This document shows, in pieces, positions 26,587 through 35,519 of a stretch of 47,007 nt of DNA. A program made the position numbers and the translations under genes. The notes under the pieces are model-generated. The model was not told the DNA's origin. It worked only from the letters and a program-made list of their open reading frames with translations, and did not search any database. The stretch covers positions 1-47,007 of the forward strand of contig DXAW01000117.1 in the NCBI GenBank assembly GCA_019116865.1, in the 5' to 3' direction. This DNA is from Candidatus Coprenecus stercoravium (GTDB taxonomy: Bacteria; Bacteroidota; Bacteroidia; Bacteroidales; UBA932). The first letter of the stretch is position 1. Each line of letters starts with the position of its first letter.

Positions 26587-27585
26587 TCAGCTCATAGGCC
26601 TCTCATCTGAAGAGTCGATAATAGCGGCATAGTCCTCCGGAAGAATATCCTTGTTGTAATAATTGACCGGATTGACATGCTTGCCCATATAGATGACCTC
26701 ATAGTGAAGATGAGTGCCCGTAGAACGGCCTGTGCTGCCCATCTCTGCTATCTGCTGGCCGCGGTGAACTTCCTGTCCTTTCTCCACCAAAGCCTTGCTC
26801 AGATGAGCGTAACGGGTCTGGTATCCGAAGCCGTGGTCCACTAGCACGTAACGGCCATAACCGCCGGCATCGTATCCGACAGCCTTCACGACCCCGTTGC
26901 CGGTGACATAGATAGGCTCACCGTCTTTTCCTGTCTTGGGAGCAAGATCCACTCCCTTGTGTTTCCTGCGCAGACTTCTGTGAATGGGGTCCACCCTCAT
27001 TCCGAAGCCTGAGGCCTGACGCACGTGGGTGTAGTTCACAGGGGGTATCGTAGGTGCGCATACAGCCATCTCGGCAGCCCGTTCGGATATCAGGGCCACC
27101 TGGTCAAAGGACTTGGACTGTATATACGCTTTTTTCATAAGGATATCGGAGCGCATGAGTGCAGACGTGAAGTCTCCGGAATAATCCCGCTCCCTTATAT
27201 CGGCATATCTGTCCACTCCACCGTATCCGGCATTGCGGATGTCCTCAGGGATGGCCTCCATACCGAACACAGAGCGGTAAAGCATATTGTCCCTCCTCTC
27301 CATGTCCTGCAGGGCCATGTCAGCGGACTCGATGCGGCGCTCCAGCAGCTGGAGCCTGGACCTCCACTCCATATAACTCATCTCCACGAGCATCCTCTTG
27401 GGGGTCCTGCCGTGGAACACATCGGTGATAAGATACAGCGAAAGGATAAACACCGACACACTCGACAAGGCATAAAGCACCGCAGTCCTCACATACCGCT
27501 TGGTAGTCGAAGGCTGCTCAACCTCATCATATTCGAGGGTCTCCCTGTTCAGGACATACTGTCGGACTATTTTCTTTCTGCTCAT
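26587..27585 (-). CDS. Membrane-anchored M23 (LytM) peptidase, first copy
   Basis: A 332-residue protein paralogous to the next gene. The start at 27585 (MSRKKIVRQ) has a GGGAG about ten bases upstream; twelve further codons are open but run into the promoter. It has one membrane span (about 32-54), a coiled coil (QLLERRIESADMALQDMERR) and a LytM domain with His209/Asp213 (HKGVD), His261 and THLHYEV (His292/His294). It is the first gene after the promoter at 27641-27611, so likely the head of the array that includes dnaB and rnf. Confidence 0.9.
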   Translation of the reverse strand: MSRKKIVRQYVLNRETLEYDEVEQPSTTKRYVRTAVLYALSSVSVFILSLYLITDVFHGRTPKRMLVEMSYMEWRSRLQLLERRIESADMALQDMERRDNMLYRSVFGMEAIPEDIRNAGYGGVDRYADIRERDYSGDFTSALMRSDILMKKAYIQSKSFDQVALISERAAEMAVCAPTIPPVNYTHVRQASGFGMRVDPIHRSLRRKHKGVDLAPKTGKDGEPIYVTGNGVVKAVGYDAGGYGRYVLVDHGFGYQTRYAHLSKALVEKGQEVHRGQQIAEMGSTGRSTGTHLHYEVIYMGKHVNPVNYYNKDILPEDYAAIIDSSDERPMS

Positions 27586-27610
27586 GATACTGCTCCCGGT
27601 AATCAATCGG

Positions 27611-27641
27611 CAAAAATACAAAAATCCGGTTACAGACCAAA
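27611..27641 (-). promoter_or_regulatory. Promoter heading the M23-dnaB-rnf array
   Basis: On the minus strand TTTG (27641-27638), a 19-base spacer and TATTTTTG (27618-27611) match the Bacteroidota consensus exactly. The start would fall near 27604, about 20 bases before the ATG at 27585. The -33 box lies in a T8 run downstream of the sialidase stop. This is the best promoter match in the minus-strand array from 27585 to 14475. Confidence 0.75.
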
Positions 27642-27657
27642 AAAAATCGACACCGTC

Positions 27658-28755
27658 CTACTGCGGAAAAAGAGCGTCACGAGGTATGACGGCCACCTCA
27701 TTGACCGTATATCCGTTCCTCTCGTAGAAAAGCACTATCTCACCGGTTTGAAGCACCGTGATATCCGAATACGCCACATCCTCATCCACTACTGTAAGGC
27801 CCTTGCTCCATGTCTCCCCGTGATCGATGCTGTAATGTATCGTAAGCTGACGGCGCTCGGAAGGATCAGAGGCGTTGATGAAAAGCAGGCATCCCCTCTC
27901 CCCATAGTAAGGATAATGTATAATCGCCCCGTTGCAGCCCGGATCAGGCAGATCCGGCACCGGTCTGCTCTTCCATGTCTGTCCCCTGTCCCTGGAGACA
28001 TGTATGTACCGGCAGCCCTCATTATTGACCCTGCTGTTGATCATCCACGCACCGGAATAAAGCTCCACCACCTTGGACTCATCCGCCGGCTGTATCACCG
28101 CAGGCAGCCTGTACCACGACATACCGTGGTCATCGCTGACTATAAGAAAGAGGCCGCGCTGGAGATTGACCATCGTATGCAGCATCCTGCCGTCCCTTGT
28201 GAAAGCGCCCTGCCCGGAAGTTATGAATTTAAAATCCCCGCTCCAGTCCTTGGGCGCCACCTGTGGCGTTATATCCACCGGCTCGGACCATGTAAGGCCG
28301 TTGTCCCTGCTGCTGACCACATGAAAGCGGTAGCGGTTCATCTCCCTGTCCTGGTCCATGTAATTGTAGAACAACCATACCGTCCCGGTCCAGGTATCCG
28401 TTATCATGGACGGATCGGAAGCCGACTCACCGTCCGGGAAATCCACGACCCTGATCTCCGGGCCCCAGGTACGGCCGCCGTCAGTACTGCGCCTGGCCAC
28501 GATATTGATATTCCTGTTCCACTGCAGATCTCCGCAGGACGGCACCCGCTCGTCTATCGCAGCTATGATGCTGCCGTCAGGAGCCGTTGTCAGCGCCGGT
28601 ATGCGGTAGCACCACACCGCCCTGGCCGTATCGCTCCTATCCACGGAAAAAAGCACCTGTCTGTATATACTGTCGTTGTCCTGCGCCGACAAAGCGGGCA
28701 TCGGACTCACCAGCAACAGCAACATGGCTGCTCTAACAATACTGCATATTCTCAT
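27658..28755 (-). CDS. Exo-alpha-sialidase (GH33-type BNR repeat protein)
   Basis: A 365-residue exported protein; the start at 28755 gives a clear signal peptide (MRICSIVRAAMLLLLVSPMPALSA). The six-bladed sialidase fold is shown by YRIPAL near the N terminus (Arg of the triad), five Asp-boxes (STDGGRTW, SRDNGLTW, SDDHGMSW, SRDRGQTW, SIDHGETW), VVELYSGAWMINSR with the conserved Glu, and DVAYSDITVL with the nucleophile-type Tyr. It should release terminal sialic acid from glycans. No sialic-acid catabolic genes are nearby. Its start overlaps the transporter gene by 23 bases. Other BNR glycosidases remain possible. Confidence 0.85.
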   Translation of the reverse strand: MRICSIVRAAMLLLLVSPMPALSAQDNDSIYRQVLFSVDRSDTARAVWCYRIPALTTAPDGSIIAAIDERVPSCGDLQWNRNINIVARRSTDGGRTWGPEIRVVDFPDGESASDPSMITDTWTGTVWLFYNYMDQDREMNRYRFHVVSSRDNGLTWSEPVDITPQVAPKDWSGDFKFITSGQGAFTRDGRMLHTMVNLQRGLFLIVSDDHGMSWYRLPAVIQPADESKVVELYSGAWMINSRVNNEGCRYIHVSRDRGQTWKSRPVPDLPDPGCNGAIIHYPYYGERGCLLFINASDPSERRQLTIHYSIDHGETWSKGLTVVDEDVAYSDITVLQTGEIVLFYERNGYTVNEVAVIPRDALFPQ

Positions 28756-29716
28756 CACCTGATATTTTATCTTGTTTTTTATGGTTTCTGCGCCACAGCT
28801 GCCAGGAATTGAATAAGTTCTGCCAGATGGCATAGGTGCCCGGAGCCAGAGAGGATATGGGATTGAGGTATGTGTAGGCCATCCATATCGCCAGCACTGT
28901 ATTTTTCTGTCCCAGTGCCTGACCGGCCGTAATCGTGTCTCCGTACGCCTGTCCGGTACGTTTGCCGAACCAGTACTGGACAATGCAGCTGAGCAGGGCG
29001 GCTCCGGCGATAAGCCAGAGCACCAGAGCCGGAGCGGTGCTGTTGTGAAGAGAGCGGACAGTCTGCCCGATGGCAAGGGCAAGTGCGACCGCCCAAAGAT
29101 AGAACGCCACGCCCGAGCGGGATCTGAAGAAAGCGTGCGCCCGGGGCCATATGTATTTCAACAGCAAGGCCAGCAGGAAGGGACATATCAGCAGAGGGAA
29201 CACCTTCGACAGAATCTTAAGAAACGACACCACGAATCCGGCTTCTCCGCGCACCTCCACAAGCGGAAATACAATAGGGACGAAGGCGGCGGCCAGAATA
29301 TTGGACATCAGGTTGTAGACCGTTATGCGCGCGGCGCTGCCTCCGAGTTTGTCCGTGACGACAGCAGCAGCCGTAGCCGTAGGACAGATAAGGCACACCA
29401 TCGCTCCCTCGAATATCTCCCTGTAGACCTCGTTCATCGGAACGAACATCAGCACCGAGGCCATTGCCAGGGAAGAGAGGAACTGAAATGCCAGTATAAT
29501 CCAGTGCCAGTGCGTCAGGCGGAGGTCCTTGAAATCAATCTTGCAGAAAGTCAAAAAGAGCTGTATGAAAATAAGCGACGGGGTCAGAATGTCCACCGCC
29601 ACCCACACCGCCGGCTTCAACGGGGCCAGAAAACCGACATAATGGAATACGAAATAACCCATAGCGCCGGCGGCCATAGCCAAAGGCAGCGCCCAGTCCT
29701 TTATCAGCCTCATCAT
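28733..29716 (-). CDS. Bile acid:sodium symporter (BASS) family transporter
   Basis: A 327-residue membrane protein with about nine or ten spans and a BASS-type fold. CLICPTATAAAVVTDKLGG and GQALGQKNTVLAIWMAYTYLNPISSLAPG are the repeated core motifs. The ATG at 29716 overlaps the TPK stop (ATGA). The substrate is unknown: BASS members carry bile acids, keto acids, pantothenate or vitamins. Position right after thiamine pyrophosphokinase permits, but does not prove, a thiamine-related substrate. It ends in a lysine-rich tail overlapping the sialidase start. Confidence 0.85.
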   Translation of the reverse strand: MMRLIKDWALPLAMAAGAMGYFVFHYVGFLAPLKPAVWVAVDILTPSLIFIQLFLTFCKIDFKDLRLTHWHWIILAFQFLSSLAMASVLMFVPMNEVYREIFEGAMVCLICPTATAAAVVTDKLGGSAARITVYNLMSNILAAAFVPIVFPLVEVRGEAGFVVSFLKILSKVFPLLICPFLLALLLKYIWPRAHAFFRSRSGVAFYLWAVALALAIGQTVRSLHNSTAPALVLWLIAGAALLSCIVQYWFGKRTGQAYGDTITAGQALGQKNTVLAIWMAYTYLNPISSLAPGTYAIWQNLFNSWQLWRRNHKKQDKISGDENMQYC

Positions 29717-30411
29717 ATCCGTGTTACCTCCAATTCTCTGTCATACAGTCCGGGCAGATACAGCAGCATCTTGGCCGGAACACTCATTTCCAGCTCTACC
29801 TCTTCCGCCGCGACTCTGTTGAGAGTGGCTTTCCACCACATATCGAAACACACACCGTCCGTAGGATATTCCAGTCCTTTGCTCCGAAGCCTCAGCGACG
29901 GGTCGAAAGCGAAGACGGACACCGGCTGTCCTTCAGGCAACCTAAGCCGGCACGAACCGGTCAGAGGCACCGTCATCCCGTAATCCGAAAGCATTACCAG
30001 AGGGACACCGGCATTCCTCTCCCTCAGGTACCAGGCGAAATCCGCCATCAGCGACATATTGCCCACAGCATGATCCTCGCGCTTGCCGGACGCCCCGTAG
30101 ACTGTAACGGAAAGACCGTCCGCAGCCGCATTCCTGTCTATTCCGGAATGCGAGCACACAAAACGGAAAGCCTTGGACAGGTCATTGCTCTCCTGTTCGC
30201 TGACAGTTATCACCTTGTCGGCCAGAATTTGCTTCAGTCCGTCAGGACATGAGTCCATATCACCCACCACGTAGTCGGGAGTACGGAAAGGCAGCAGAGC
30301 GGACACCGCTCCGTCACAGCACACCACAATGTCACTGAACAACAGAGCATCCCTCACCTGAGGGACAGTCGGAAAATCTCCTGCACACAGAATCGAATAG
30401 GATACGCTCAT
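29713..30411 (-). CDS. Thiamine pyrophosphokinase
   Basis: A 232-residue TPK that transfers pyrophosphate from ATP to thiamine, making TPP directly. Motifs are VVCCDGAVSALL, DYVVGDMDSCPD, QESNDLSKAFRF and GASGKREDHAVGN, which form the substrate and Mg sites. The C-terminal domain is the usual beta sandwich. The start at 30411 overlaps the upstream stop by one base (TGATG); six more codons are open within the neighbour. Together with the thi genes at 8505-12483 it points to both synthesis and salvage of thiamine. Confidence 0.92.
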   Translation of the reverse strand: MSVSYSILCAGDFPTVPQVRDALLFSDIVVCCDGAVSALLPFRTPDYVVGDMDSCPDGLKQILADKVITVSEQESNDLSKAFRFVCSHSGIDRNAAADGLSVTVYGASGKREDHAVGNMSLMADFAWYLRERNAGVPLVMLSDYGMTVPLTGSCRLRLPEGQPVSVFAFDPSLRLRSKGLEYPTDGVCFDMWWKATLNRVAAEEVELEMSVPAKMLLYLPGLYDRELEVTRI

Positions 30412-32843
30412 CACTGCTCTCCTCTCCATCCGGCCAGGAAACTGGCTGCCTGCATACGTTTCTTGCCCGGAGCCTGTATCTCTCCAAGAGACAGCACGCC
30501 CTCCCCGCAGCGCACCATGATAAGTGATTTATGGTCGGTATATACAGTACCCGGAGACGAGGAGACAAATTCCCCGGGCAGACCGGACATGTCCGACACA
30601 GATGACGAATATATCTTAAGCTCCACCTCCCTGCCGTCTATCGTAAGAACGCTCCACGCACCCGGTCTGGGCGAGAGTCCGCGGATAAGGTCGTGTATCC
30701 TGACCGCACTGTTCTCCCAACGGATATGCCCTGTCTCACGGCTGAGTTTCGGAGCATACAGCTGGCATTCCCTCAGACCGTCCGTACTCTGGGGCACCGG
30801 AGAGGCTGTCCCCGCCACAAGAGCGTCCACCGTTTCCAATACCAGCGCCGCTCCTCTGGTCATCAGCCTAACATACAAATCCCCGGCGCTGTCTTCCGGC
30901 AATACCGGCTCTTTATCCTGAAAAAGTATGGAGCCTGTGTCTATATGCTCATCCAGTAAGAAAGTAGTCACACCGGACTCCGTCTCCCCGTTGATAACCG
31001 CCCAGTTAATAGGCGCAGCACCTCTGTAGGCCGGCAACAGGGACGCATGCAGATTGAACGTTCCGAGGGCGGGCATGGACCAGATGGCCTTAGGCAGCAT
31101 CCTGAATGCCACCACGACGAATATCTCCGCACCCCACTCTCTCAGACTCCGTTCAAAATCCGGATCCTTCATGGACTCAGGCTGAAGCACGGGCAGTCCT
31201 GCGGACAAAGCATATTCCTTGACCGGACTACAGCTCAGCTTCTGTCCACGGCCGGCCTTCCTGTCCGGCACCGTCACCACACCCACTACATTGTAGCCGC
31301 CCTCCACAAGGGCCTTCAGTGATTCCACAGCGAACTCAGGCGTACCCATAAACACTATGGGCGTCCGGTGTCCTCTGCTCAGGCTTCCGTCAGTAGAGCC
31401 TCCGGTACTGTGTTTTCTCTTTGACATCTTCGCAAAAAATTTCTTTACAGGCAAAAGGTATGTCTCTATGTTGAATATCGATGAATCCTTGGTGGATTTC
31501 CAGGTAAGGAACACTCCTATAGGCAGGAGCACCAGCGAGGAAATGAATGCGCCCAGCTCCGGAGATATGACTCCGTCTCTCGCCAGCTTCTTTCCCGAGA
31601 TGTCCACCACCCAGTACAGGACGAAGAACAGGGCCGACACTATCACAGGCGTACCCAGACCTCCTTTACGGATAATGGCTCCCAGAGGCGCACCGATAAA
31701 GAAAAATATGAAGCAGGCGAACGAAAGGGTGAATTTCCTCAATGACTCAAGGTCTATCCTCCGCAGGAAGAATGTGTACTGAAGCACCTCCCTGTCATAG
31801 CTCTGCATGGTCTGAACGGCTCTCTGGACTGTGGTGATGGCCTTCTCCACCGCCTCCAGCTCCCTCTGTGTATCAAACCATCCCAGAGTATCCAGAGGGA
31901 AGTTGCTTCCCAGATTCTTGTTCTTGGACGTGTCCAGCTGACTGGCCCTGTCCATATACAGGTCGTACGTGACCTCCTTCCTGTGCTTCCGGGCCACCTC
32001 GTCATACAAGGCTCCGAGAGAATCCCTGTCATGATGCAGCTGCTCCAGATTACGGGCCATGATATCATTTCCGTAACGGTCCTCCTCCGACTTCTGGAAG
32101 GCGTAGTTCTCCAAGGCTATCACCACCTCCTGCATATCGAACTCGACCTGCTGGACCTTATAGGATGTATCACGACTGCTGCGGGTATTGTCCTCCTCAT
32201 ACGATACTCCATGATACAGAGTGAACACCAGCGATTTTTTGTCCGGAGTCGAGCGTATCATGCCCGAATCCGCCACCGCCAGAGAGATGTTGCCCTTGTT
32301 CTTGGTGTGATTGTAAATCATCACATCGTACATCATGCCCGTCTCCTTGTTGTTGGAGTTTACCCTGAGGGAATATCCGTCTATGCCGTTGTAGAATGTG
32401 CCTGTCGGTATCTTGATCTCGTCCTTGGTCCTGGCGATATCGTACTGGAGCGTGTATATCTTGTTATAGGCCAATGGTATCAGATTGTTGGACACGAAGA
32501 ACGCCGCCACGCTTATAAAGAAAGCCACGTATATCAGCGGATAAAATATCCTCTGAAGCGATATGCCGGCGGCCTTCATGGCCAGCAGCTCATTGTTCTC
32601 ACCCAGATTGCCGAAGGTCATGATGGAGGCCAGCAATGTGGCCAGAGGCATCGCCAAAGGCAATATCGTCGCCGAGCCCCAGCCCAGGAACTCCATTATG
32701 ACCCAGAAACTAAGACCCTTTCCTACCAGTTCGTCGATATACAGCCACAGGAACTGCATCACCAGTATGAATACGGTGATGAAGAACGTCATCACAAATG
32801 GGCCGAAAAACGACTTGAGTATGAAACGGTCGAGTCTCTTCAT
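30411..32843 (-). CDS. Fusion of LptF/LptG family permease with methionyl-tRNA formyltransferase
   Basis: One uninterrupted frame of 810 residues. Residues 1-470 are a YjgP/YjgQ (LptF/LptG) LPS-export permease: membrane spans near 11-37, 52-78, 98-120, periplasmic domain, then spans near 371-391, 398-416 and 430-448. Residues 471-493 are a basic Ser/Gly-rich linker (MSKRKHSTGG). Residues 494-810 are a complete Fmt: IVFMGTPEFAVESL, DRKAGRGQK, NLHASLLPAYRGAAPINW with Asn597 and His599, and Asp635 in LDEHIDTG, at the same spacing as E. coli Fmt. Fmt formylates initiator Met-tRNA in the cytoplasm, which suits the predicted cytoplasmic C terminus. Met473 (nt 31427) could start a separate Fmt, but has only a weak upstream signal. 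It lies 12 bases after alaS. Confidence 0.85.
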   Translation of the reverse strand: MKRLDRFILKSFFGPFVMTFFITVFILVMQFLWLYIDELVGKGLSFWVIMEFLGWGSATILPLAMPLATLLASIMTFGNLGENNELLAMKAAGISLQRIFYPLIYVAFFISVAAFFVSNNLIPLAYNKIYTLQYDIARTKDEIKIPTGTFYNGIDGYSLRVNSNNKETGMMYDVMIYNHTKNKGNISLAVADSGMIRSTPDKKSLVFTLYHGVSYEEDNTRSSRDTSYKVQQVEFDMQEVVIALENYAFQKSEEDRYGNDIMARNLEQLHHDRDSLGALYDEVARKHRKEVTYDLYMDRASQLDTSKNKNLGSNFPLDTLGWFDTQRELEAVEKAITTVQRAVQTMQSYDREVLQYTFFLRRIDLESLRKFTLSFACFIFFFIGAPLGAIIRKGGLGTPVIVSALFFVLYWVVDISGKKLARDGVISPELGAFISSLVLLPIGVFLTWKSTKDSSIFNIETYLLPVKKFFAKMSKRKHSTGGSTDGSLSRGHRTPIVFMGTPEFAVESLKALVEGGYNVVGVVTVPDRKAGRGQKLSCSPVKEYALSAGLPVLQPESMKDPDFERSLREWGAEIFVVVAFRMLPKAIWSMPALGTFNLHASLLPAYRGAAPINWAVINGETESGVTTFLLDEHIDTGSILFQDKEPVLPEDSAGDLYVRLMTRGAALVLETVDALVAGTASPVPQSTDGLRECQLYAPKLSRETGHIRWENSAVRIHDLIRGLSPRPGAWSVLTIDGREVELKIYSSSVSDMSGLPGEFVSSSPGTVYTDHKSLIMVRCGEGVLSLGEIQAPGKKRMQAASFLAGWRGEQ

Positions 32844-32855
32844 CCGGTTGTGCCG

Positions 32856-35480
32856 CTAATATCTGTTTACCATTTCAAGCATGGCTGTGAATGCCGTAGC
32901 CAGTCCGTCAGGCTCCTTGCCGCCTGCGGTAGCCAGGAAGGGCTGTCCGCCTCCGCCGCCCTTGATATGGACTGCGGCGGCTTTCACATCCTTGCCCGCA
33001 TTGGCTCCGGCCGCCACCAGGTCGTCCGTGTACATCAGAAGCAGGGACGGCTTGCGGTCCGGTGTCATGAAAGCGGCCACGACAGCTGCCTTCGTATATT
33101 CCTTATGCAGTTCAAACGCCATGTTCTTGACTATGTCAGGAGAGTACACTCCGCTGAAAGAGAACAACCTGACTCCCGAAGGCGTCAGTTCACTCTTCTC
33201 CACAATCGCTTTCTTAAGATTGGCCACCCGCTCCCGGGCCACTTCCTCCAAAGAGTGACGGAATCTTTCATTGTCAGCCACAAGTTTCTTGATACCGGTG
33301 ATGATATCCGGTGTATTCTCCAGGAAAGAGCGCACGGCGTTGATCTGATCCTCGACTCCGTCGAAAAGGTCTTCCACATAACTGCCCGTAACGGCCTGTA
33401 TCCTGCGGACACCTGCGGCCACAGCCGACTCGGACACTATCTTGAGCATACCGATACGGCCGGTTGAGGAAGTGTGGGTTCCTCCGCAAAGCTCCACCGA
33501 GTCTCCGAAACGGATTACACGCACCTTGTCTCCGTATTTCTCTCCGAAAAGGGCCATCGCACCCATGCCCTTCGCCTCGGCTATGGGCACGTCCCGGAAC
33601 TCCTGACGGGGATAGTCCTCACGTATAAGGCGGTTGACCATCCTCTCCACCTCCCGCAGCTTCTCAGGGGATATCTTCTCATAGTGCGAGAAGTCGAAAC
33701 GGAAATAAGTGGGACACACATAGGAGCCTTTCTGCTCGATATGCGTGCCCAGCACAGCCCTCAAAGCCTGATGCAGCAGATGGGTAGCGGAATGGTTGTT
33801 GGCCGTCTCCTGCCGTTTCTGAGCATCCACACAGGCGTGGAACACAGCCTCCGGCTCCGAAGGAATCCGGTCTGCGATATGTATACTGAGGTTGTTCTCC
33901 TTGACAGTATTGAGTATGGCCGTCTTCTCTCCCGACGGCGAGATTATGATTCCGCAATCCCCGACCTGTCCGCCGCTCTCGGCATAGAAAGGAGTACGGT
34001 CGAATACAAGCTGGTAGACCTCCTTGCCCTTGGTCTTGACGGTACGGTACTTGACTATACGCACATCCGTCTCCAGAGTGTCGTAACCTACGAAAGAGTG
34101 CTCCTCTGTCTCGTCCAGCACCATCCAGTCACCGGCCTCCACCGCAGCGGCGTTGCGGGCCCTGGCCTTCTGCTTTCCCAGCTCGGCCTCAAACTCCTCC
34201 AGGTCGATGGTATATCCTTTCTCACGTGCTATCAGCTCACTCAGGTCAATGGGGAATCCGAAAGTATCGTAGAGCACAAATGCGTCCTTGCCGGATATGC
34301 GCTTGGTATCAGCATTGCGCTCCATTATGGTGTTAATCAAGCCTATTCCCTTGGCCAGAGTACGCAGGAACGCCTCTTCCTCCTCCCGGATTACATTCTC
34401 TATCAATGCCTGCTGGCGTCCCAGCTCAGGATAGGCGTCTCCCATGACACCCACCAGCACCGGTACCAGACGGCACAGGAAAGGCTCTGTGAATCCCAGG
34501 AAGGTATAACCGTAACGTACTGCCCTGCGCAGAATGCGCCGGATGACGTAACCGGCCTTGACGTTGGAAGGCAGCTGACCGTCGGCAATCGAGAACGAGA
34601 TGGCCCTGATATGGTCCGCCACCACTCTCATAGCCACATCAACCTGCTCCGACTCCGCACCGTATTTGTGTCCGGACAGCTCACCTATCTTGGCGATGAT
34701 ACTCTGGAACATGTCGCCGTCGTAGTTGCTCTTGTTGCCGTTAATAGCCATGACCAGACGCTCGAAGCCCATACCGGTATCCACATGCCTGTGCGGCAGA
34801 AGCTCCAGAGAGCCGTCGGCCTTGCGGTTGTACTGGATGAAGACCAGATTCCATATCTCGATGACCAGGGGATCGCTCTTGTTGACCAGTTCCCGGCCGG
34901 GTACGGCCTGTCTGTCCTTCTCGTCCCTGAGGTCGATATGTATCTCGCTGCAAGGGCCGCAGGGGCCGGTGTCTCCCATTTCCCAGAAATTGTCCTTCTT
35001 GTTGCCGTAGAGGATACGGTCCTCGGGCAGATACTGCTTCCAGATTTCCAGAGCCTCGGTATCCGGACCCAGACCGTCCTTGTCATAGCCCTCGAACACA
35101 GTCGCATACAGACGTTCCTTGTCCAGCTTGTACACTTCTGTGAGAAGTTCCCATGCCCAGGCTATGGCCTCTTTCTTGAAATAGTCTCCGAAACTCCAGT
35201 TGCCAAGCATCTCAAACATCGTATGATGGTAAGAGTCATGGCCCACTTCCTCCAGGTCATTGTGCTTGCCGCTTACCCTGAGGCATTTCTGACTGTCCGC
35301 CACACGGGGATACAATATGGGGGAATTGCCGAGGAACCAGTCCTTGAACTGATTCATACCGGCATTTGTAAACATGAGTGTAGGGTCGCCCTTCACCACC
35401 ATAGGGGCAGAGGGCACTATCTTGTGGCCTTTCGAAGCGAAAAAATCCAAAAACTGTTTTCTAATTTCTTTTGACGTCAT
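32856..35480 (-). CDS. alaS: Alanyl-tRNA synthetase
   Basis: An 874-residue class II synthetase. The order is the catalytic domain ([44 protein letters not shown]), the tRNA-recognition region, the editing domain with zinc ligands His563/His567 (HSATHLLH) and Cys665/His669 ([10 protein letters not shown]), and the C-Ala domain with a glycine-rich GGGGGQPF near the end. All key motifs are intact. It lies between two LptF/LptG-type permease genes, with 39 and 12 bases between genes. Confidence 0.98.
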   Translation of the reverse strand: MTSKEIRKQFLDFFASKGHKIVPSAPMVVKGDPTLMFTNAGMNQFKDWFLGNSPILYPRVADSQKCLRVSGKHNDLEEVGHDSYHHTMFEMLGNWSFGDYFKKEAIAWAWELLTEVYKLDKERLYATVFEGYDKDGLGPDTEALEIWKQYLPEDRILYGNKKDNFWEMGDTGPCGPCSEIHIDLRDEKDRQAVPGRELVNKSDPLVIEIWNLVFIQYNRKADGSLELLPHRHVDTGMGFERLVMAINGNKSNYDGDMFQSIIAKIGELSGHKYGAESEQVDVAMRVVADHIRAISFSIADGQLPSNVKAGYVIRRILRRAVRYGYTFLGFTEPFLCRLVPVLVGVMGDAYPELGRQQALIENVIREEEEAFLRTLAKGIGLINTIMERNADTKRISGKDAFVLYDTFGFPIDLSELIAREKGYTIDLEEFEAELGKQKARARNAAAVEAGDWMVLDETEEHSFVGYDTLETDVRIVKYRTVKTKGKEVYQLVFDRTPFYAESGGQVGDCGIIISPSGEKTAILNTVKENNLSIHIADRIPSEPEAVFHACVDAQKRQETANNHSATHLLHQALRAVLGTHIEQKGSYVCPTYFRFDFSHYEKISPEKLREVERMVNRLIREDYPRQEFRDVPIAEAKGMGAMALFGEKYGDKVRVIRFGDSVELCGGTHTSSTGRIGMLKIVSESAVAAGVRRIQAVTGSYVEDLFDGVEDQINAVRSFLENTPDIITGIKKLVADNERFRHSLEEVARERVANLKKAIVEKSELTPSGVRLFSFSGVYSPDIVKNMAFELHKEYTKAAVVAAFMTPDRKPSLLLMYTDDLVAAGANAGKDVKAAAVHIKGGGGGQPFLATAGGKEPDGLATAFTAMLEMVNRY

Positions 35481-35519
35481 AGGACAAACCGATCACTTAT
35501 AAACTACAAATATAATATA

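Noticed and set aside
27025-28812. A 595-codon open frame on the plus strand
   Set aside because: It lies antisense to the M23 peptidase and sialidase genes, both with clear catalytic motifs; the translation is low-complexity in style, rich in His, Arg and Pro, and has no domain.
31983-33467. A 494-codon plus-strand frame
   Set aside because: Antisense to the permease-Fmt fusion and the end of alaS, without domain or plausible start signals.
33474-35474. A 666-codon open frame on the plus strand
   Set aside because: Exactly antisense to alaS; its length follows from codon use of that gene, and it shows no recognisable motif.
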